Origin: Enoplosus armatus
Taxonomy: Eukaryota > Chordata > Actinopteri > Centrarchiformes > Enoplosidae
DNA length: 64,000 nt
Assembly: GCF_043641665.1 (NCBI RefSeq)
Contig: NC_092190.1
Location: 16,403,548-16,467,547 of the forward strand
Direction of reading: 5' to 3'
Of this stretch, positions 23,690 to 37,684 are shown piece by piece. The position numbers were made by a program, and so were the translations under genes. The first letter of the stretch is position 1; every line of letters begins with the position of its first letter. The notes under the pieces were generated by a model. It ran no database searches. It worked only from the letters and a program-made list of their open reading frames with translations, and was not told the origin of the DNA.

Positions 23690-24120
23690 ACTAACGATTA
23701 TTATTAATGAACCTATCTATTAGGGCCACAACCCTGCAGATTATTTTCTTGAGTCATTGTTTTGTCAGAAAGTAGTGAAAACTTACCACACAGCCCAAGG
23801 TGACATAATAAGATGTCTTTTTTCTGACAAAACCTAAAAGGAAAGAAAAGCGTCACATTTGCATATTGGAAGTTGGAACCAGAGAAAGTTTAAAATGACA
23901 ATTAATTGATTATCAAAGTAGTTTCTCTTGATTGACTGATCAATTAAGTGAGTAATCTGTCGGCTGTTTTTCAAATTAATTAATTGTTTATGTCTTTCGA
24001 ATAGTGAAATATGCATATCACAATATCCTAAAGCCCAAAGTGGTTTTCAATTTGCTTATTTTGTTCAACACTCCAAGACACTCAAAATGATTAATCATCA
24101 TCATATGATTAATTACTTGA
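23690..24120. repeat. Reverse-oriented interspersed repeat relic
   Basis: ACTACAACTAACGATTATTA, GCAGATTATTTTCTTGAGTC, AATTAATTGATTATCAAAGTAG and TATCCTAAAGCCCAAAGTGG are the reverse-strand wording of the TTGCAGCCCT repeat family seen elsewhere in the window. Confidence 0.5.
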
Positions 24121-24202
24121 AAGGTCATCAAAATGATTTACTACCATCTGTCTATCACCCTGTTTGTATAGGAACACCTTCACTTTGTTAATGTAAATTA
24201 AA

Positions 24203-24373
24203 GGCACCCTGGTGGCCTCTGGGTTTAAGGAATTGACCTCATACCGGTAATGTCCTCTGTTTGAATGTGGCTGGCAACCTTTGTTGCATGTCATTCCCCA
24301 TCTCTCTCTCTATCTCCCTTTATTTCCTGTCTGACTTCCTACAGTTCAATAGAAGCAAAAATGCCAAAAAGAC
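24203..24373 (+). repeat. tRNA-derived-like SINE
   Basis: Head with an A-box-like TGGCCTCTGGGTTTAAGG and a B-box-like GTTTGAATG (24,259-24,267). It is followed by TTGTTGCATGTCATTCCCCA, a CTCTCTCTCTATCTCC tract, TTTCCTGTCTGACTTCC and a GCAAAAATGCCAAAAAG tail. This order is the one I know for a common percomorph SINE. It is not a functional tRNA. Confidence 0.7.
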
Positions 24374-26639
24374 ATTTTTTATAGTATTTGTAAGTGTAGT
24401 AGTTGTAGTAGTGGTGGTATTATCTTGGGTTTCAGTTTCAGTGTCTTTCATGCTCTAAATCTAATTCTGTATTCAGACAAGAATACAAATCTGGGAGAAC
24501 ACTAACTACTTCTACTTTTTGGCATGGAAACAGACAATCTGGAAGAAGTTAACTATCAGCAGAAATACCAGCTACGATAATAGCAATTGCCAACAAAACA
24601 ATAGTGTTGGCCTTAAAAAGCCCACATCAGCTGGGTACCGCTGTGTGTGTGTGTGTGTGTGTGTGCGTGTTTGCATGAGTGTGTGTCTATATGCATGCAC
24701 CGAGGGACATGAGTGACTTATCTGGGACGGGGACATCACAGGAAACAACAGCGGTAAAAATTCAATTTTCTGGTGGCGATAGAAGAGGGAGCGAGAGCGT
24801 GACTGAATAGGCGTGACTGCAGAGGTTTTCCTTTAATACAGCCAAGATCATACAATACACAGAAGAAGAGGCCGCCAGGAAAAGCCTTCCTGCTGACATT
24901 GTTTTATGTCTTAAAAAGTGTGGGAGAGTGTGCGTGTGTGTCTAAAGCTTCAGCAGCTGAATTCAGCAGATATAAAAGGAGCAGTGTAGCGTCACTCAAA
25001 ACCAGAGGGAGAGAAAAGAGAGTGCAGGGAACAAAGAGGAAATAAAACAATGAGGCAACAGCAGAACTGGAGAGTGGACATTAGTCAATTGAAGAGGATA
25101 GCTGCTATTGTAATGTGTTTACTTTTTAATCACTTTTTAATCACAGGGTGTATTTTTATTTTCTGACCTGTGATGTCACAGCAGGTGATGTCCATCAGCT
25201 GTCAAAGGCCTGTTGTAGTGTCACTGTTTGGGTGCATGCAGGACGAGGACCATAGGGGGCTCGAGCCTTCCCCAGCATGCCTTGAACAACGGGCAGGGAA
25301 AAAACCCTAGACACCAAGATCCACACCTAGGGTCAATTTTCAGTTTTCAGTCAGAGTGGGACATCAGCATGGGCCACTGGCTAATTGCTGGTTGTTTTGT
25401 GAGTGGCAGTGAGGCTGTCAAACTTATTGGCCACTGTGGGCAGTAAGAATATTTTCCATACATACTTTAAACTCTGCTGCAGCAATGCATCACAACTTAA
25501 ATTTAGACCACCACAGCAAAACATCCTGTTCTCAGAATAATAATAATAAAAAAATAAAAAGCCTCGGAGAGACAAAGCAGGGTCTCTCCCCTTGAGTCTG
25601 AGACACTAAAAACTTGCCAGCTTCGCAAAGATATGTAAACACACAGTGAGAGCAGCGAGAAGCCGAGACTGGTACTATTGTTAAACCCTCTAAAATATAG
25701 CCATTTTTCTTTGTCCCAGTAGTCACTCTTCAAAGTGTATACTGAGAATATCTATTAGGGGTGTTTGGAAAAGGCGTAAAAATGCAAACAAAAAAATTCT
25801 GCAAGAAGTGTTTTTTTACAGGAGCTTGCAGCATCACTCGGGTTACAGTTTCAAAGCAAAAAACTGCATTACAGCCAATTAAGCAAGCATCATGTCTGGG
25901 TTTATCTTTGTCAGTTATGTTATTGTATGGTAATGCAGCTGGAACAAACAACTGCTTTGAAAAGTTTGCCCGTGTGCTACAGTCACTTTAGTAAGAAGCT
26001 GTGGCATCTGAGGGTGCTAATTTCATGAATCAAGGGGCATGGTGGTGATGTCGGACTACTTTTGGTGTCTTAGTGGCTGCAGGTGTGCAAGGTGAGAAAA
26101 ACAGGATGGCATTATCACACATTCTCAGTGTGCGTTAGGGGCTGGTAATAGGTAATCATGATAACAACCACATCGGCTCTTCTCATTCGCTGTAAAAGCA
26201 GTGTGCTCTCCCAGCATCGTGTACTGACAGTTTGGTAATGGAGAGTGGAGAGGAGCTTCTCTTGAGAGGAAACTTGTCGGGGAAGTGCAGTGTTGCAAGT
26301 TTAAGTATAGAGCAGTGCAAATGTGCTGCCAAGGATAGAGGATGTCTCTTTTTGTTCATATTTCTAGACTCATTTAACGTCCATAGGTCACCAGGATTTC
26401 CATATGTAGTGATTAGCAATTTTATTGGGAATCACAACAATAATAACCACAGCTGCAAGCAACACTGTAGTACAATAAAAAAAAAACATAAAAGAAGTTT
26501 TGTGTTTTACAGCCTTTTTTTGCTCATATGATCATTAAAATAAAATTGAAAATGACATCTTCATGCATTATTACGGCAGTACTGCCAAAATAAAACAGGT
26601 AAATCTCTATTGAAATTATACATGTGATGCTTCAGGCAC

Positions 26640-26720
26640 TACTCATAATAATAATAATAATAATAATAATAAATTTTATTTATAGAGCACTGTTCATGAT
26701 ACAAAAACATTTAACATAAG
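26640..26720. repeat. (AAT)n microsatellite joined to a TTTTATTTATAGAGCAC repeat end
   Basis: About nine AAT units (26,645-26,673) followed by AATTTTATTTATAGAGCACTG, a combination often seen at the ends of fish interspersed repeats. Confidence 0.6.
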
Positions 26721-29700
26721 TTAGCTCATGTCAGATCTGTTGGAAAGAAGCAAACTCACACAGCTGTTGCCCCTTTGTCAAAAACCGAGCTATGACTTGC
26801 TGTGATTTGCACAAGAGCACAGAGGTTTGTGTAGTTATTTCTCAACAGCCTGGTGCTGCAAAATTTAATGAAAGGAAACACAGTGGCTCTGGTCTGCATA
26901 ACTTTGACAATGTAAACCTCTCAAATGAGTGACTTTACATAAACACATACCTGCTTCCTTCAGCTGAAAGGGAAAGCCTTCCAGCTGTTGTGTGTGACAA
27001 ACGCTGGAAAGAATTAAACATTGATCCAAACTCTGCCTTCGTTGCAACATTGCCATAATAAAACTGTGGTAAGACTATACTATTTTTCTGTACAATTACA
27101 TGTTTCAACTGGGTGCTTCTGCAGCTACTTAGTAAAGTGAGTCACAAAAATACTGAAGAGTCACAGGTGAAGACATAAACCTTTTTTTCAGTCTGTCAGC
27201 CTTGTAATAATAAAAAAAGGTAAGCTATGCATTCAAATGTTTTGCAATTGTATCATAAATTTAGTTTTGTATTTGATTTTATTTAATCTCTATTTTATGC
27301 AAGACACTGTCAGTTATCTATTTCTCAGGATACAGTTATGGTAGTTCAGTGTCTTCCAGTGTGTAATCTTCCAACTGGTAGCTTTCAAAACTGGTTTCAA
27401 AGCAGCTTCTATTATAGCACTGACATGCATTGATTTTTAATTTATTCCTAGGGATCTGTTAATATAATATAATATAACAACACGGTTTTCTTTCTTGTCA
27501 ATGGAACTGAACAGAGCTGGGATACTAGGAAGACTGGGGCAAAAGAGAAAGAGGACGCATGAAGGAGGGCGAGATAGAGAAGCAGAGTGCGTTGATGAAG
27601 AGAGAAATGGGGTTAATGTATGAAAGAATGTGTTTTCAGAGAGGAAAAGGGAAAGCCATGACTGCAGGGTCCGACACTGTCCCAGTTTTACCACAGTGCC
27701 AGTATCTCCTGTGGCTCTCCAGCACATTTCCATCCAGTTGATTAATGCTGCCATCGCAACCATCGCCAGCCTCTTTGAAGACTGAAAAAAAAAAACTATG
27801 ATGATCCACATAAATTTTCTGTTCAACGCTGCACTCAGTTTTAGCCTAGTTTTAGTCTTGATTTCCTGAGACAAACAGTTCTGGGACATGATGGCAGGAT
27901 GGTGGAAGTAGGCCATGACAGCGCACTACAGCTCAGGTTGGTCTGTAACAAATTACATGTATGGCAGAAGTTAAAGTTTGAAAAAAACAGTTTTCAGTCA
28001 CTACATTTTGTGTCAGTAATTTCTTTAAAAATATATCAAAAAATATTTTTTTTTTCTATTTTCAGTAATTTAAGTAACTCCTTATGAGCAGAAATGACTT
28101 CCTCTCAAACAGATAGAATCTAAAGTTTGTTTGTTTTCTGCGTGGGAGAGTTTTCTCTTTTGCAGCTCTGTGTGACAGACTGATAAGGCAGAATATGGTT
28201 GCATACAAATCTTTAGTAGCTTTAATGAGAGCCAATATTGACAGCGTTTGTCTAACTCTAATGGGAACTAATCTATCCCAGCACACAATAGCTTGGCTCT
28301 CTGTGAAAGAAAGCTGTGATAGAGACTATTTCTGGATCTTTGATTTTAAGGCTGCAATTTGGAAAAACATACTATTACTATTTCAAACATTTCATAATCA
28401 TTTCAAAAGTAACAAAAGTTCTTTATTTTGTGTTCAACCCCTTACAGATAATTTAACTTACACGTTTATTTGAAAAGTGTACAACCCTTCCTACAATGTT
28501 ATGAAACTGGAAACTGGAGGCGTAATGCATTTTGCTGTTATTCCCGGTGTATGAAAATGCTGAAAACGAGATGAAAGAAAGGAATTTGATACTAATTCCT
28601 AATTGATTCCTCTGATCAGTCACAGCCTCTGTTTGGATACACAAGAGAAAGACACAAGGAACTTCCATTACAATAATGTCACTAATATACTGGAGAATAA
28701 CCTGTGTTGAAATCACAACTTTGGTTTGTATGCAAACTGATTTTTTACATGAACATGATTCTGCCATATTTGCATTAGCAGAGGGATTCCAACAAAGCAC
28801 TCCTAATTTCTCTAGCAGACAAACTGTGCACAGGCAGAGGGGGATGAAACAAAACCAAATATTACATGAGAGTGCCTGATATCAGACAGTTCTCTCACAA
28901 TTGTCATCTCATTTCACTCCATTTCCATCTTCAGCCTGACATCGCCTCCACTCTAACCAATTTTCCCTAAACAATCACTAGAGACCAACGTATCCGCCTG
29001 AACAACAGCTTGACAATGGTGTTAGTCCCGCCCATGGTGCTGATTGGCTAATCGTTAGTCCTGGACCCCGGCAAGAAAGAGACAGGAGAGTGAAAAGGCA
29101 AAAGAAAGTGCTTCAAGTTATAGTTATATATGGTCGTCATGACAGTAACAAAGAGGAAATAAATGTATGCAATGCCAGTTCTGACATGTCTTACATTTTC
29201 AGATTAAAAGATGATGACATGTCAAAAACCTTGCAAACAATGTTTTGCCCTTGATGCAGATGGAAAGGCCACCATAAATACCACTTGCCACTTTAACTGA
29301 AGGTCTACATGGTTCTCTCTATGTTAGAAAGGCCTACTATCAGAACCTGTCAAAACCTTATTACATAACCGTAAAGATGCATGCTGGTCAAGCTACAAGG
29401 CTGCTTTTCTTAGTTTAAACAAAAGACCGATATGGGACATACTATGAGGTTTCCTGATGACAGCGATATGCAGCTTGTGCCAGACGATAGCATGATGACC
29501 TATGGTGTTTTAATAGAGCTGGCAGGACTGGGCAACGCTTGAGATGAGTTTGGACCTCGGCCAGTTGTCTGAGGACAAATGAAGAGAATGAATGGAGAGC
29601 TGAGTGGAGAAGTGGCTGCAATCATTCCCTAGAAGTCTCTCTCCAAGCGGACAAACATCACTCAAAAACAGAGATGAGAGAAATGAAAGAGAGAGAGCAG

Positions 29701-31167
29701 AGAAAGGAGAAAATGAAACATGAAAGAGACGACAGTGATGCACAGCGGCGGAGCAAGACACTGAGGGCTTTAGTATTCACAGAGAATACTAACTTTCAGT
29801 TTGAAGACTGTCAACATTTGTGCCAGTTAAATAAAGTGTTACATTATCATTACACTGGCAGCCGTCTTCAAACACCATCTCTTGTTAGATGTTCGACTGT
29901 GTATGATTATATGTGTATATATGTGTTATATATGTGTATAGATTTTACATTGTATTTTGCTATGTTTTATAATTGTCCATGAGAGTACTATTCAGCCTGT
30001 GAGAATAGTTGAGTAATGTCTTCTGTAGCTTTGGAGGAGTTTAATGAAGTCTGAAATATATACGAAGAGGCTCATGTCAAGTATTGTTACCTGTACTGCT
30101 ATTAAAGGCTTTGCTAATGCGGTGACATAGCATGGCTGTAGGTTTTTCATAATAAAAGCATCCTGCTGGTTCGTCAGCAGGAGGATTTAACACAAATCAT
30201 AAATAACAGGAAGTGTTATGTCAACATTAGCAGTAACTTCACACAGTGTTAATATGTCTGAGATTGTAGGCTGGTGGTAGGCTGTGATAGTGTGAAGGGA
30301 GAGAAATGTAATTGTAGCCATTTGATTACTTCCTCTGTTTACATTTACTGGAGTTGAAGATACATGTAGTCATATTCATATCACTCCTGATTTTTGTTTA
30401 TATCAGGTTTGGCAATATTATTCATATTACTGCATATGGGTGAAATGAATGTATACATATGTTAATCTTCATTCCGTTGTATTTTGTTATTCTTTCTTCA
30501 GTTGTATTGCATGACCACTGGAATACCTCTATATGTGTTACTGCAAAGGGAAGAAGCAAACAGCATATCAACCATCTCCACTACAGTTATGTGCATCCAT
30601 GAACAGTTCTGCTTTCTTCCAGCTCAGGTACATTTCACAATGCGGTAAATATGAGCATGCTTTTTCATTGTCATGCTTTCCTAGCATGACAGTTACACAG
30701 ATGTCACAATGTATCATAGGTCACTGTATGGTGTATGATAGCATTATGATGAGCAAAGTATCCTCTCTGTATATTATATACAGTATATGGAGGATATTGT
30801 TAAGCACAGCCTTTGGGCCGGTATGTCACTCTTGTTGTCAGGCTGTGAGACAAAGGAGGGAAAAAAGCAGAGGGATAAATGATGGAGGGGGAAGAGTGTG
30901 CGAGATTGATTCCAGCTGGGATTTACAACAGAATAATAACTGCGACATCTCTATCTGTCTCTCTGTAAAAGAGGTGTGGAGTGGAGATGACGGACTTAAA
31001 GTTTCATCACAAACACATGCACGCACGCACGCACGCAGTAAAAAGCATATGACTCATACAGGATAGAGGATTGAGCCACATACACACACGTTCACATAAA
31101 CTGATAAACCACAACAACAGAGTCAGGGCTGCTCCGGGCTGAACATGACTCAACACATTGTTCGTGC

Positions 31168-31184
31168 AAAAAAAAAAAAAAAAA
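31168..31184. repeat. Poly-A tract (17 A)
   Basis: Uninterrupted A run; no obvious retroposed gene in front of it. Confidence 0.9.
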
Positions 31185-32771
31185 GCCCCTTAAAACAGCT
31201 CCTGAATGAGTTGATAAAGCGATGCGTGTTTCATTTCCGTCACTACCCCTTTTTGCAAACTTAGTAACTTCCCTGACATTAATTAGCTAATGAAGTGAGA
31301 ACAGTGTTGGCAGAGTCATTTTCTCAGGTTAAATGACTAAATGGGACTGACTAACAGTGAGGCTGTACTTTTCCTGTTTACCCAATTAAAGTCTGTAGTC
31401 AGATTAGGACATTTTTCCACCCAAAGTTGGTATTATTAGTCATGTGGTAGTTTGTTATCTGGTTTACACTATAAATGAGAAGATATTTCTGGTGTTTTAT
31501 ATCACAATTTATTTTAAAAATAAGCTCTTATGTACTACAACAGATGATCACACACATAAAACAAAAAACTTAATAACTAATTGGGGTCTTAATTACAATT
31601 AGCTTGGAATCATTAATTAGACATTTCGTAAGATGATAACACAGCATGATCATATCATTACAATACAATTCTACCAAAAGTTAATATACAATTATATTGA
31701 ATATTTGTTTTATGTCATATCTGAGTCCATATTGGATGACATTGCTACAAAGTGAAGGTTCAGACTGAGTCACCAGCCGTGTTTGTATAGCTGCTTCCAT
31801 TTCCCACCATTGGCAGTGTAGTTGTGAACTGTACTGGTACATGTAGTCCCTACACATGACGTTGTTTACTATAAAGTGTTATCAGCAGGTGGATGTGATA
31901 AGCACCTTACACTAACAGCCAGGTAAACACACCTTATTCTCCCTGTGAGCTTCTTTTCAAAGTTTCCCAATGAAAAGCTCAAACATCCTCTTTTGCATAC
32001 GGGCAACATGGACTCATTAATGGTTAAAAGAGAGTTGGCCTCTTTGCCTTTTGGCTTCTTTGTGTGTTTCTGTATATTACTTCTCACAAGGTTGTTGTAG
32101 TTCGAATTGCCAACCCATTATCTCTAATTACTGTAAATGTGTGTCATGCATCATTAACACATACAAATCGTTCCCACATTCGGTGTGATATTTGATTGCA
32201 ATTATTGTAAATAAACAAGATAGTGCCAAAGACACTGGCAGCCTGTACCAGCCTTTACAGTACATTTTATACTAGTGACCTATTTGTAAATTTCACTGAC
32301 ATTCCTATATAGCTTTAACAAATTCCATCGATTTTATCATGTGGAATACAGGATGTCAGGAAACCTTCACTACTACAAGCACATACATTTCGCTGAACAT
32401 CAACCCTTACCTCTGTCTTCATGATGAGAGTTGATTTATATAACAGTGATGTAAATTTGAATTCCAGACTGGTCTGTTGATACATATGTCTCATCATCTT
32501 CTCTCTCTCTTTCTTAAAATGACACTTAATAGCAAGAACAAACAGGTCAAAGGTCAGAGATTTAGTGGCTGTACCACTCAGTACCTGAGAAAATGGCAAC
32601 TTAGTGTCTCTGTAGAGTAAAGCTTTTTACATTTAAGAGCAGAGAAGTTTGACGGCACCAGTGTTTCCATTGTTCCCAGTCTAAACAGAACACAGCCGGA
32701 CTGAGGGTGGTATTTGACCTCACTTTTCTGTGCTTACATAATCCCTGTCCTGGAGGGAGAAAACTCCCTCT

Positions 32772-32774
<3 letters not shown>

Positions 32775-32818
<44 letters not shown>
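32775..32818. repeat. Microsatellite (CA)22
   Basis: Perfect CA run. Confidence 0.96.
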
Positions 32819-32819
<1 letters not shown>

Positions 32820-33154
32820 AGACCCCAAGCCAAAAATTCACTACATGCCACTAGGCTTTTGCGTTTTACTTCCAACTTTCCCTGCACACTCCCTGTCCTT
32901 CTAACAAACTACCATGACCAGCTACACACCCCTTAAACACACACACACACACACACACCAGCCTCATTCTCTAACCTCAAGTCCAGCACTATAAAAGGTT
33001 GAGACATTCTGCTTAAAAACATACAGCAGCCAAGCAACACACACATTCGCACGATGAATTGTACACATGCACACATACAAACCACCACCAAACACCACAC
33101 CAACATGCCTATGCCAATTCAAACATACACACATAGTATTTAAGCATAAACAAA

Positions 33155-33192
<38 letters not shown>
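33155..33192. repeat. Microsatellite (CA)n(CG)3(CA)n
   Basis: Alternating purine-pyrimidine run with a CGCGCG core between CA arms, the composition favoured by left-handed Z-DNA. Confidence 0.95.
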
Positions 33193-36100
33193 TGCCAGGA
33201 GGGGATGTTTGGACACAGACGTCAGAGTGGAAAGCTGATCACAGTTGTACTGCAGCCATGAACACTGTGGATCAGTGTGTCCTGAAATAACCTGAAATGC
33301 TCTTATCTGACCCCCAAAAATTCATATGCAGGCAGCACACATTTCAGAAGAATATCACATTTATCCTCAGTGAAAAACAACATTATAACTATGATACCAC
33401 AACAATATTCCTGTAGTCACAATTTGTTATGTGTAATACTCGTTAGTGATGTAATGGTTGTCCACTAGTACTGTGTACTATTCCTGTAAAGTTCATGTTC
33501 CTGTAATGAATTAAAAGTGATTTGGTCTTTTTCCTTTTATAGATATTATATATGCTTGGTCTTTTTGTGTTGATATCATATAAAGCATATTTTAACACTA
33601 GACTACAAGACTATGTGATTTGTTATATGATAAATTACTCTTTTTACTCTAGTTTCAACTATTCAATAGCTCATATGTGTATTAGCTTACTTTGTTTTGG
33701 GGTGTCAGTGTTGTTCTTTTCTATACTTTATAAGTGTAGTTAAGTCCAAGACATTCAAGCTCCTTAAAAGACCAACTGACACATTTTAGAGAGCAAATTA
33801 TTGTTTACAGGAAAAAAAACTTTAGGAGGGACTGAACTACCTCAGAGAGTTCAATCAGTCCTTACGGATATAGTAAAAAAAAAGGGGAAAAAAATGATTT
33901 CACAAAGATCCATAAACACTGTTGGTGATGAATTGAAGTTGAGAGCTGTGAGAATGAACAGCAGGTCGATGAAGAGGAAGACCTGTATTTGCTGCCATGT
34001 TTCCAAATTCTCTTCAGATGTGTGTGCATGTGTGTCTGTGTATGTGTCTGTGAGTGTGCACGTACACTGATCTCTCTTCTCTACTCTAGCCAAGAGTCTG
34101 TTTCCTGCCAAGTCTAAAGTGGGTGGTGGGTGCATTTCAACATCTCTCCATTACAGAGAAAGACGAGGAGGAGGAGGTGGAGGTGGAGGATGGAGGAGGC
34201 ATTTTTTGCAACAAGACAGGAAGGAACTGAATAACCGTTACACACACACACATACATACACCTGCACTGTCTGACACCTGGAGAAACCACAGTGTGTTTC
34301 CACGAATCTCTTCTCCCAAGAGGACCGTTCCACTTCTTCAAGCACATCACCAGTGGAACCTTATCTGTCCTTACAACAGACACACACATTATGTCGCATG
34401 CTGCCGGGGGGCGTCAGCAGAGCCTTAACGCCAAAGTAAAACTACCTGGAGTCACAAACTATGACTCCTAACACTTTCCCTACATTGTAGAAGACTGTTA
34501 TTTAATTAATTACATTTTTTTTTACACATTGGCAGTCCCAGCTGGCAGCAGGGGGTAACTCTGGTTTGGTCTGAATGTTGATGCCGGTTTCATTAGTCAG
34601 AAACCATGTAATGTGATGCCAGGACAGAAGCTGTGACTTTCCCACTAGGAAACAGCACATGAACGCTCACCCAGATCGGACAGATTCTAGACAGCGCACT
34701 AATTATGAACTTGTTGCTTTACACAACATGGCACGTTGCCATTGCTTTCTCTGTTTTCAAAGAAACTGCTTACTTGAAAACATTCATTTTAGATGGTAAC
34801 ACTGGTGATGTCATCCAGTTGGAGTGTAGAATTGTTATTAAATCTCATTCACTCACTTGAAGTCAAACGTGAACTTGAATTCTCCTCTTTTTGTGTAAGG
34901 AAACATACACTTAATGACACTGTGGCTATTGTGCATAATTACACTTTTCAAACGAGGATACAACCGACATATTTGTGGAAACAGCGTCTAGGCTCAGGCC
35001 TCTGGCTGGAGCGTTGCTAGGAGATGAAGTGTCAGTTTCTGCGGTACGGTAGCCTATGAACGTTGATATAAGATGTTTTTTGTTAGCGTCGGATATATAC
35101 CATGAGAGACATTTGAGAAGACCTATTGTGCCGTTTGTATTCCTAGTGGAAGTTAGTTAGCCTAGCTGCTAACGTTAGCACTGATTCCCACTTGATGTTA
35201 CTTTTCATTCATGTTATTTCAACACCTGCTAAGTCACTTTCAAGTTCTCACACACTCAGCATTGTGTTCGTCTGACATTATACAAAGAGCGTTAGCTGTC
35301 GGTCAAAACTCACAGCAACAAGTAGTCCTCTAACCTCAACGCTCTGCACATTTGAGTCATAACATGCAGTCAGTCTGGTTAACCTGCCTGTGTGGCCGTT
35401 GGAATTGAATTGATATTAAAAATATTTTTTTGTCAAATTTCCAATCAAATTACCAGTTCAGCTGATGTCAGTCATTACCAAACATTCATGGACTGTGAAG
35501 AACACTAATGTATGAGATGTTATCATCAAACACTGACTTCTTAGCGAAACTGAATTATAATTTCTGTGCAACTTAAATGTCTAAAATGTGATGTGTTAGA
35601 CATATCTACTTGTTGTCCTGTTCATTGTATGTTCATGGTGCCATGTTTCAATTTCAACCTTAAAATATGCCACCACTCTTCTGTCTGAAATGTATTGCCT
35701 TGACCAGTGGCCAGTGACATCTCACCCTCATCTCCATAGTAACAATAGGACCAGGAGTGAGGGGGTTAACCCTTAACCTTAATTATGTGTGTGTGTGTGT
35801 GTATGTGTGTGCCCATGTGTGTATTTGTGCGACTGGGGGGGATGGGATTGATGGGATTCCACCCATACACCCGTGGGAATGGCAGCCAAGCTCCAAAGCT
35901 TGTTTAGGCTTTAACACCCATTACGCATCAACCCCCAAAACTAAACAACACACACACACTCTCTCATTTCCCCATCGCCTGAGCTCTAAGCTGCCCTCGA
36001 ACGCCACCCTGCCTCCATCCATCAATCCATCATCTGACCCACCTCCATATCTGTATGAGCAGGACGATGGCAGGGCCAAGGATGAGACTTGTAGGGCAAC

Positions 36101-36746
36101 ACTGTTAAGTACATGAAAGTACATGCTAGGGACATACTAGCTGACGGCACGATTCTGACATGAGTGGATGAGATTGATCTCCCTCTTGCCAAAGGGGAAG
36201 AGGCTTCACATTATATTATCACCATGATAACCAAAGCTGTCTTTTGATTCTGATTCAGGACCAACATGGCTAGCAAGCAAGTAATTTGATGTTTCCAGGC
36301 AAATGATTCCAGCATAAGTCCACCAGTTGTGCTACACAGATCCAAATTAGTTTACAGTTTTACCACACAAAAAAAACAAAATGACCTTTTTTTGTTGATC
36401 ATATTTAGTCCAGCTGTTGCCGTCATCCTCTGTGTTCTGCATAAAATATAGTAGTTGCCTGTTTATACAGTATTTTTAGTACAACCCTGTATTTCAAAGG
36501 AGAGTAAAAATGAATGCAATTTCAGAGGCTTTTCCTGGCCGACAAGAGTAGAATTCTGGAGGAAACATTAACACAGTAAATTTTGGCATGAAATGGTTTA
36601 AACCACAAAATGTTGAATACTGGCTGTGGGCAGCTTCATTGCAAACCATGCAAAATCTAATTGTGCCTTGTGTGTACTGGGGAAAAACTATAACTGGTAA
36701 ATAAACATACAAGCATGGAAATAGATGAATGCATACTATATGTTTG

Positions 36747-36750
<4 letters not shown>

Positions 36751-36787
<37 letters not shown>
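36751..36787. repeat. Microsatellite (CA)18
   Basis: CA run followed 93 bases later by a (GT)24 run in inverted relation. Confidence 0.96.
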
Positions 36788-36790
<3 letters not shown>

Positions 36791-36879
36791 GCATAAAACA
36801 GCATAATTCCCAAGAGGTCCCAGGAGGCACAGAGCAAAAGTTGTCTAGTTTTAACTACTCCTTAAACGGCAGCGTGCAC

Positions 36880-36880
<1 letters not shown>

Positions 36881-36928
<48 letters not shown>
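36881..36928. repeat. Microsatellite (TG)24
   Basis: Perfect TG run, reverse-complement partner of the CA run at 36,751-36,787. Confidence 0.96.
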
Positions 36929-36931
<3 letters not shown>

Positions 36932-37018
36932 AGGGAAGTGTCATTATGTGGTAACGCTGAAATTAATTAAGTTCTCCTCACATGAACATCAGAGAAAAGG
37001 CGAGAGGAAGATGAGAAA

Positions 37019-37171
37019 GAATGAGTGTGTGTGCATGTACAGTGCCAGGCCTTTTATGACGTGAGGGGGTAAAGTGGAGGTAATGACTGAGAGCTTGTTG
37101 TTTACTGCAAGAGATCGGCAGTTTATAAGACTAATGAATGTGAATGAATGTGCACGCATGTCTGTGCATGT

Positions 37172-37219
<48 letters not shown>

Positions 37220-37268
37220 AGAAACATAAACACAGAGAAATGAGGGCTTCTCACCCTGTGTTATTGTA
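37019..37268. repeat. Local duplication, copy A (with expanded (TG)n(AG)n)
   Basis: Shares GTGAGGGGGTAAAGTGGAGG, TAATGACTGAGAGCTTGTTG, GCAAGAGATCGGCAGTTTAT and CTCACCCTGTGTTATT with 39,803-40,012. The internal repeat here is a long TG then AG run (37,168-37,219). Confidence 0.85.
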
Positions 37269-37339
37269 AAGGTGTTGGAGATATCAAGATTAACTATGAA
37301 TGGAGCTGTAGAGGAGGAAATGAGGCGACTGTGTGAGAG

Positions 37340-37552
37340 TGTGTGTGTGTGTGTGTGTGTATGTATGTGTGTGTATGTGTGTGTGCGTGTGTGTGAGGAC
37401 GACTTTTGAGTGTGGGGAATTTTGGAAAGCCAGGACATTTTGGTCCATAGCACGCTGTTCTTCTGAGACTTGGTTTTCGGGTTGAGGCTAGAATTAGGTT
37501 TAGGTTAAGGTTAGGCCTTGTGTGTATGTGTGTGTGTGTGTGTTTGTGTGTG
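37340..37552. repeat. GT runs with a GAGGACATTTTGG / GGTTAAGGTTAGG repeat relic
   Basis: Two GT runs (about 37,340-37,395 and 37,520-37,552) enclose GCCAGGACATTTTGGTCC and TTAGGTTTAGGTTAAGGTTAGG, wording known from a common fish repeat. The telomere-like look of the second part is incidental. Confidence 0.5.
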
Positions 37553-37647
37553 TCCTTAGTACAATACAACACTAAAGACACAGGTACAAAGGATCATTAC
37601 AGGGCTTGGTAACAGACTGTTTCCTTTTTGGAACCCCCACCTAATCC

Positions 37648-37649
<2 letters not shown>

Positions 37650-37681
<32 letters not shown>
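37650..37681. repeat. Microsatellite (CA)16
   Basis: Perfect CA run. Confidence 0.95.

Positions 37682-37684
<3 letters not shown>

Larger units (their letters stand above)
21758..24202. other. Intronic sequence with CA/GT runs and repeat relics, no recognised gene
   Basis: Contains short CA runs near 22,300-22,350, GT runs near 22,590-22,610 and 22,809-22,846, and a reverse-oriented relic of the TTGCAGC-type repeat at about 23,690-23,970. Confidence 0.5.
24374..36700. other. Intronic sequence without recognised genes
   Basis: Holds GT/CA runs (24,642-24,664; 32,775-32,818; 32,937-32,958; 33,155-33,192), an (AAT)n repeat, A tracts and ordinary AT-rich sequence. The 177-codon frame at 30,533-31,066 and others show no domain, Kozak start or splice support. 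Confidence 0.5.

Noticed and set aside
27437..27916. 159-codon minus-strand frame
   Set aside because: Composition reflects GA-rich sequence on the other strand; no motif or splice support.
30533..31066. 177-codon plus-strand frame
   Set aside because: No recognisable domain, ends in an (ACGC)n repeat, and there are no plausible splice sites or start context. Judged a chance frame.
37480..37520. Telomere-like TTAGGTTTAGGTTAAGGTTAGG
   Set aside because: Matches the body of a common fish interspersed repeat; too short and irregular for an interstitial telomere.
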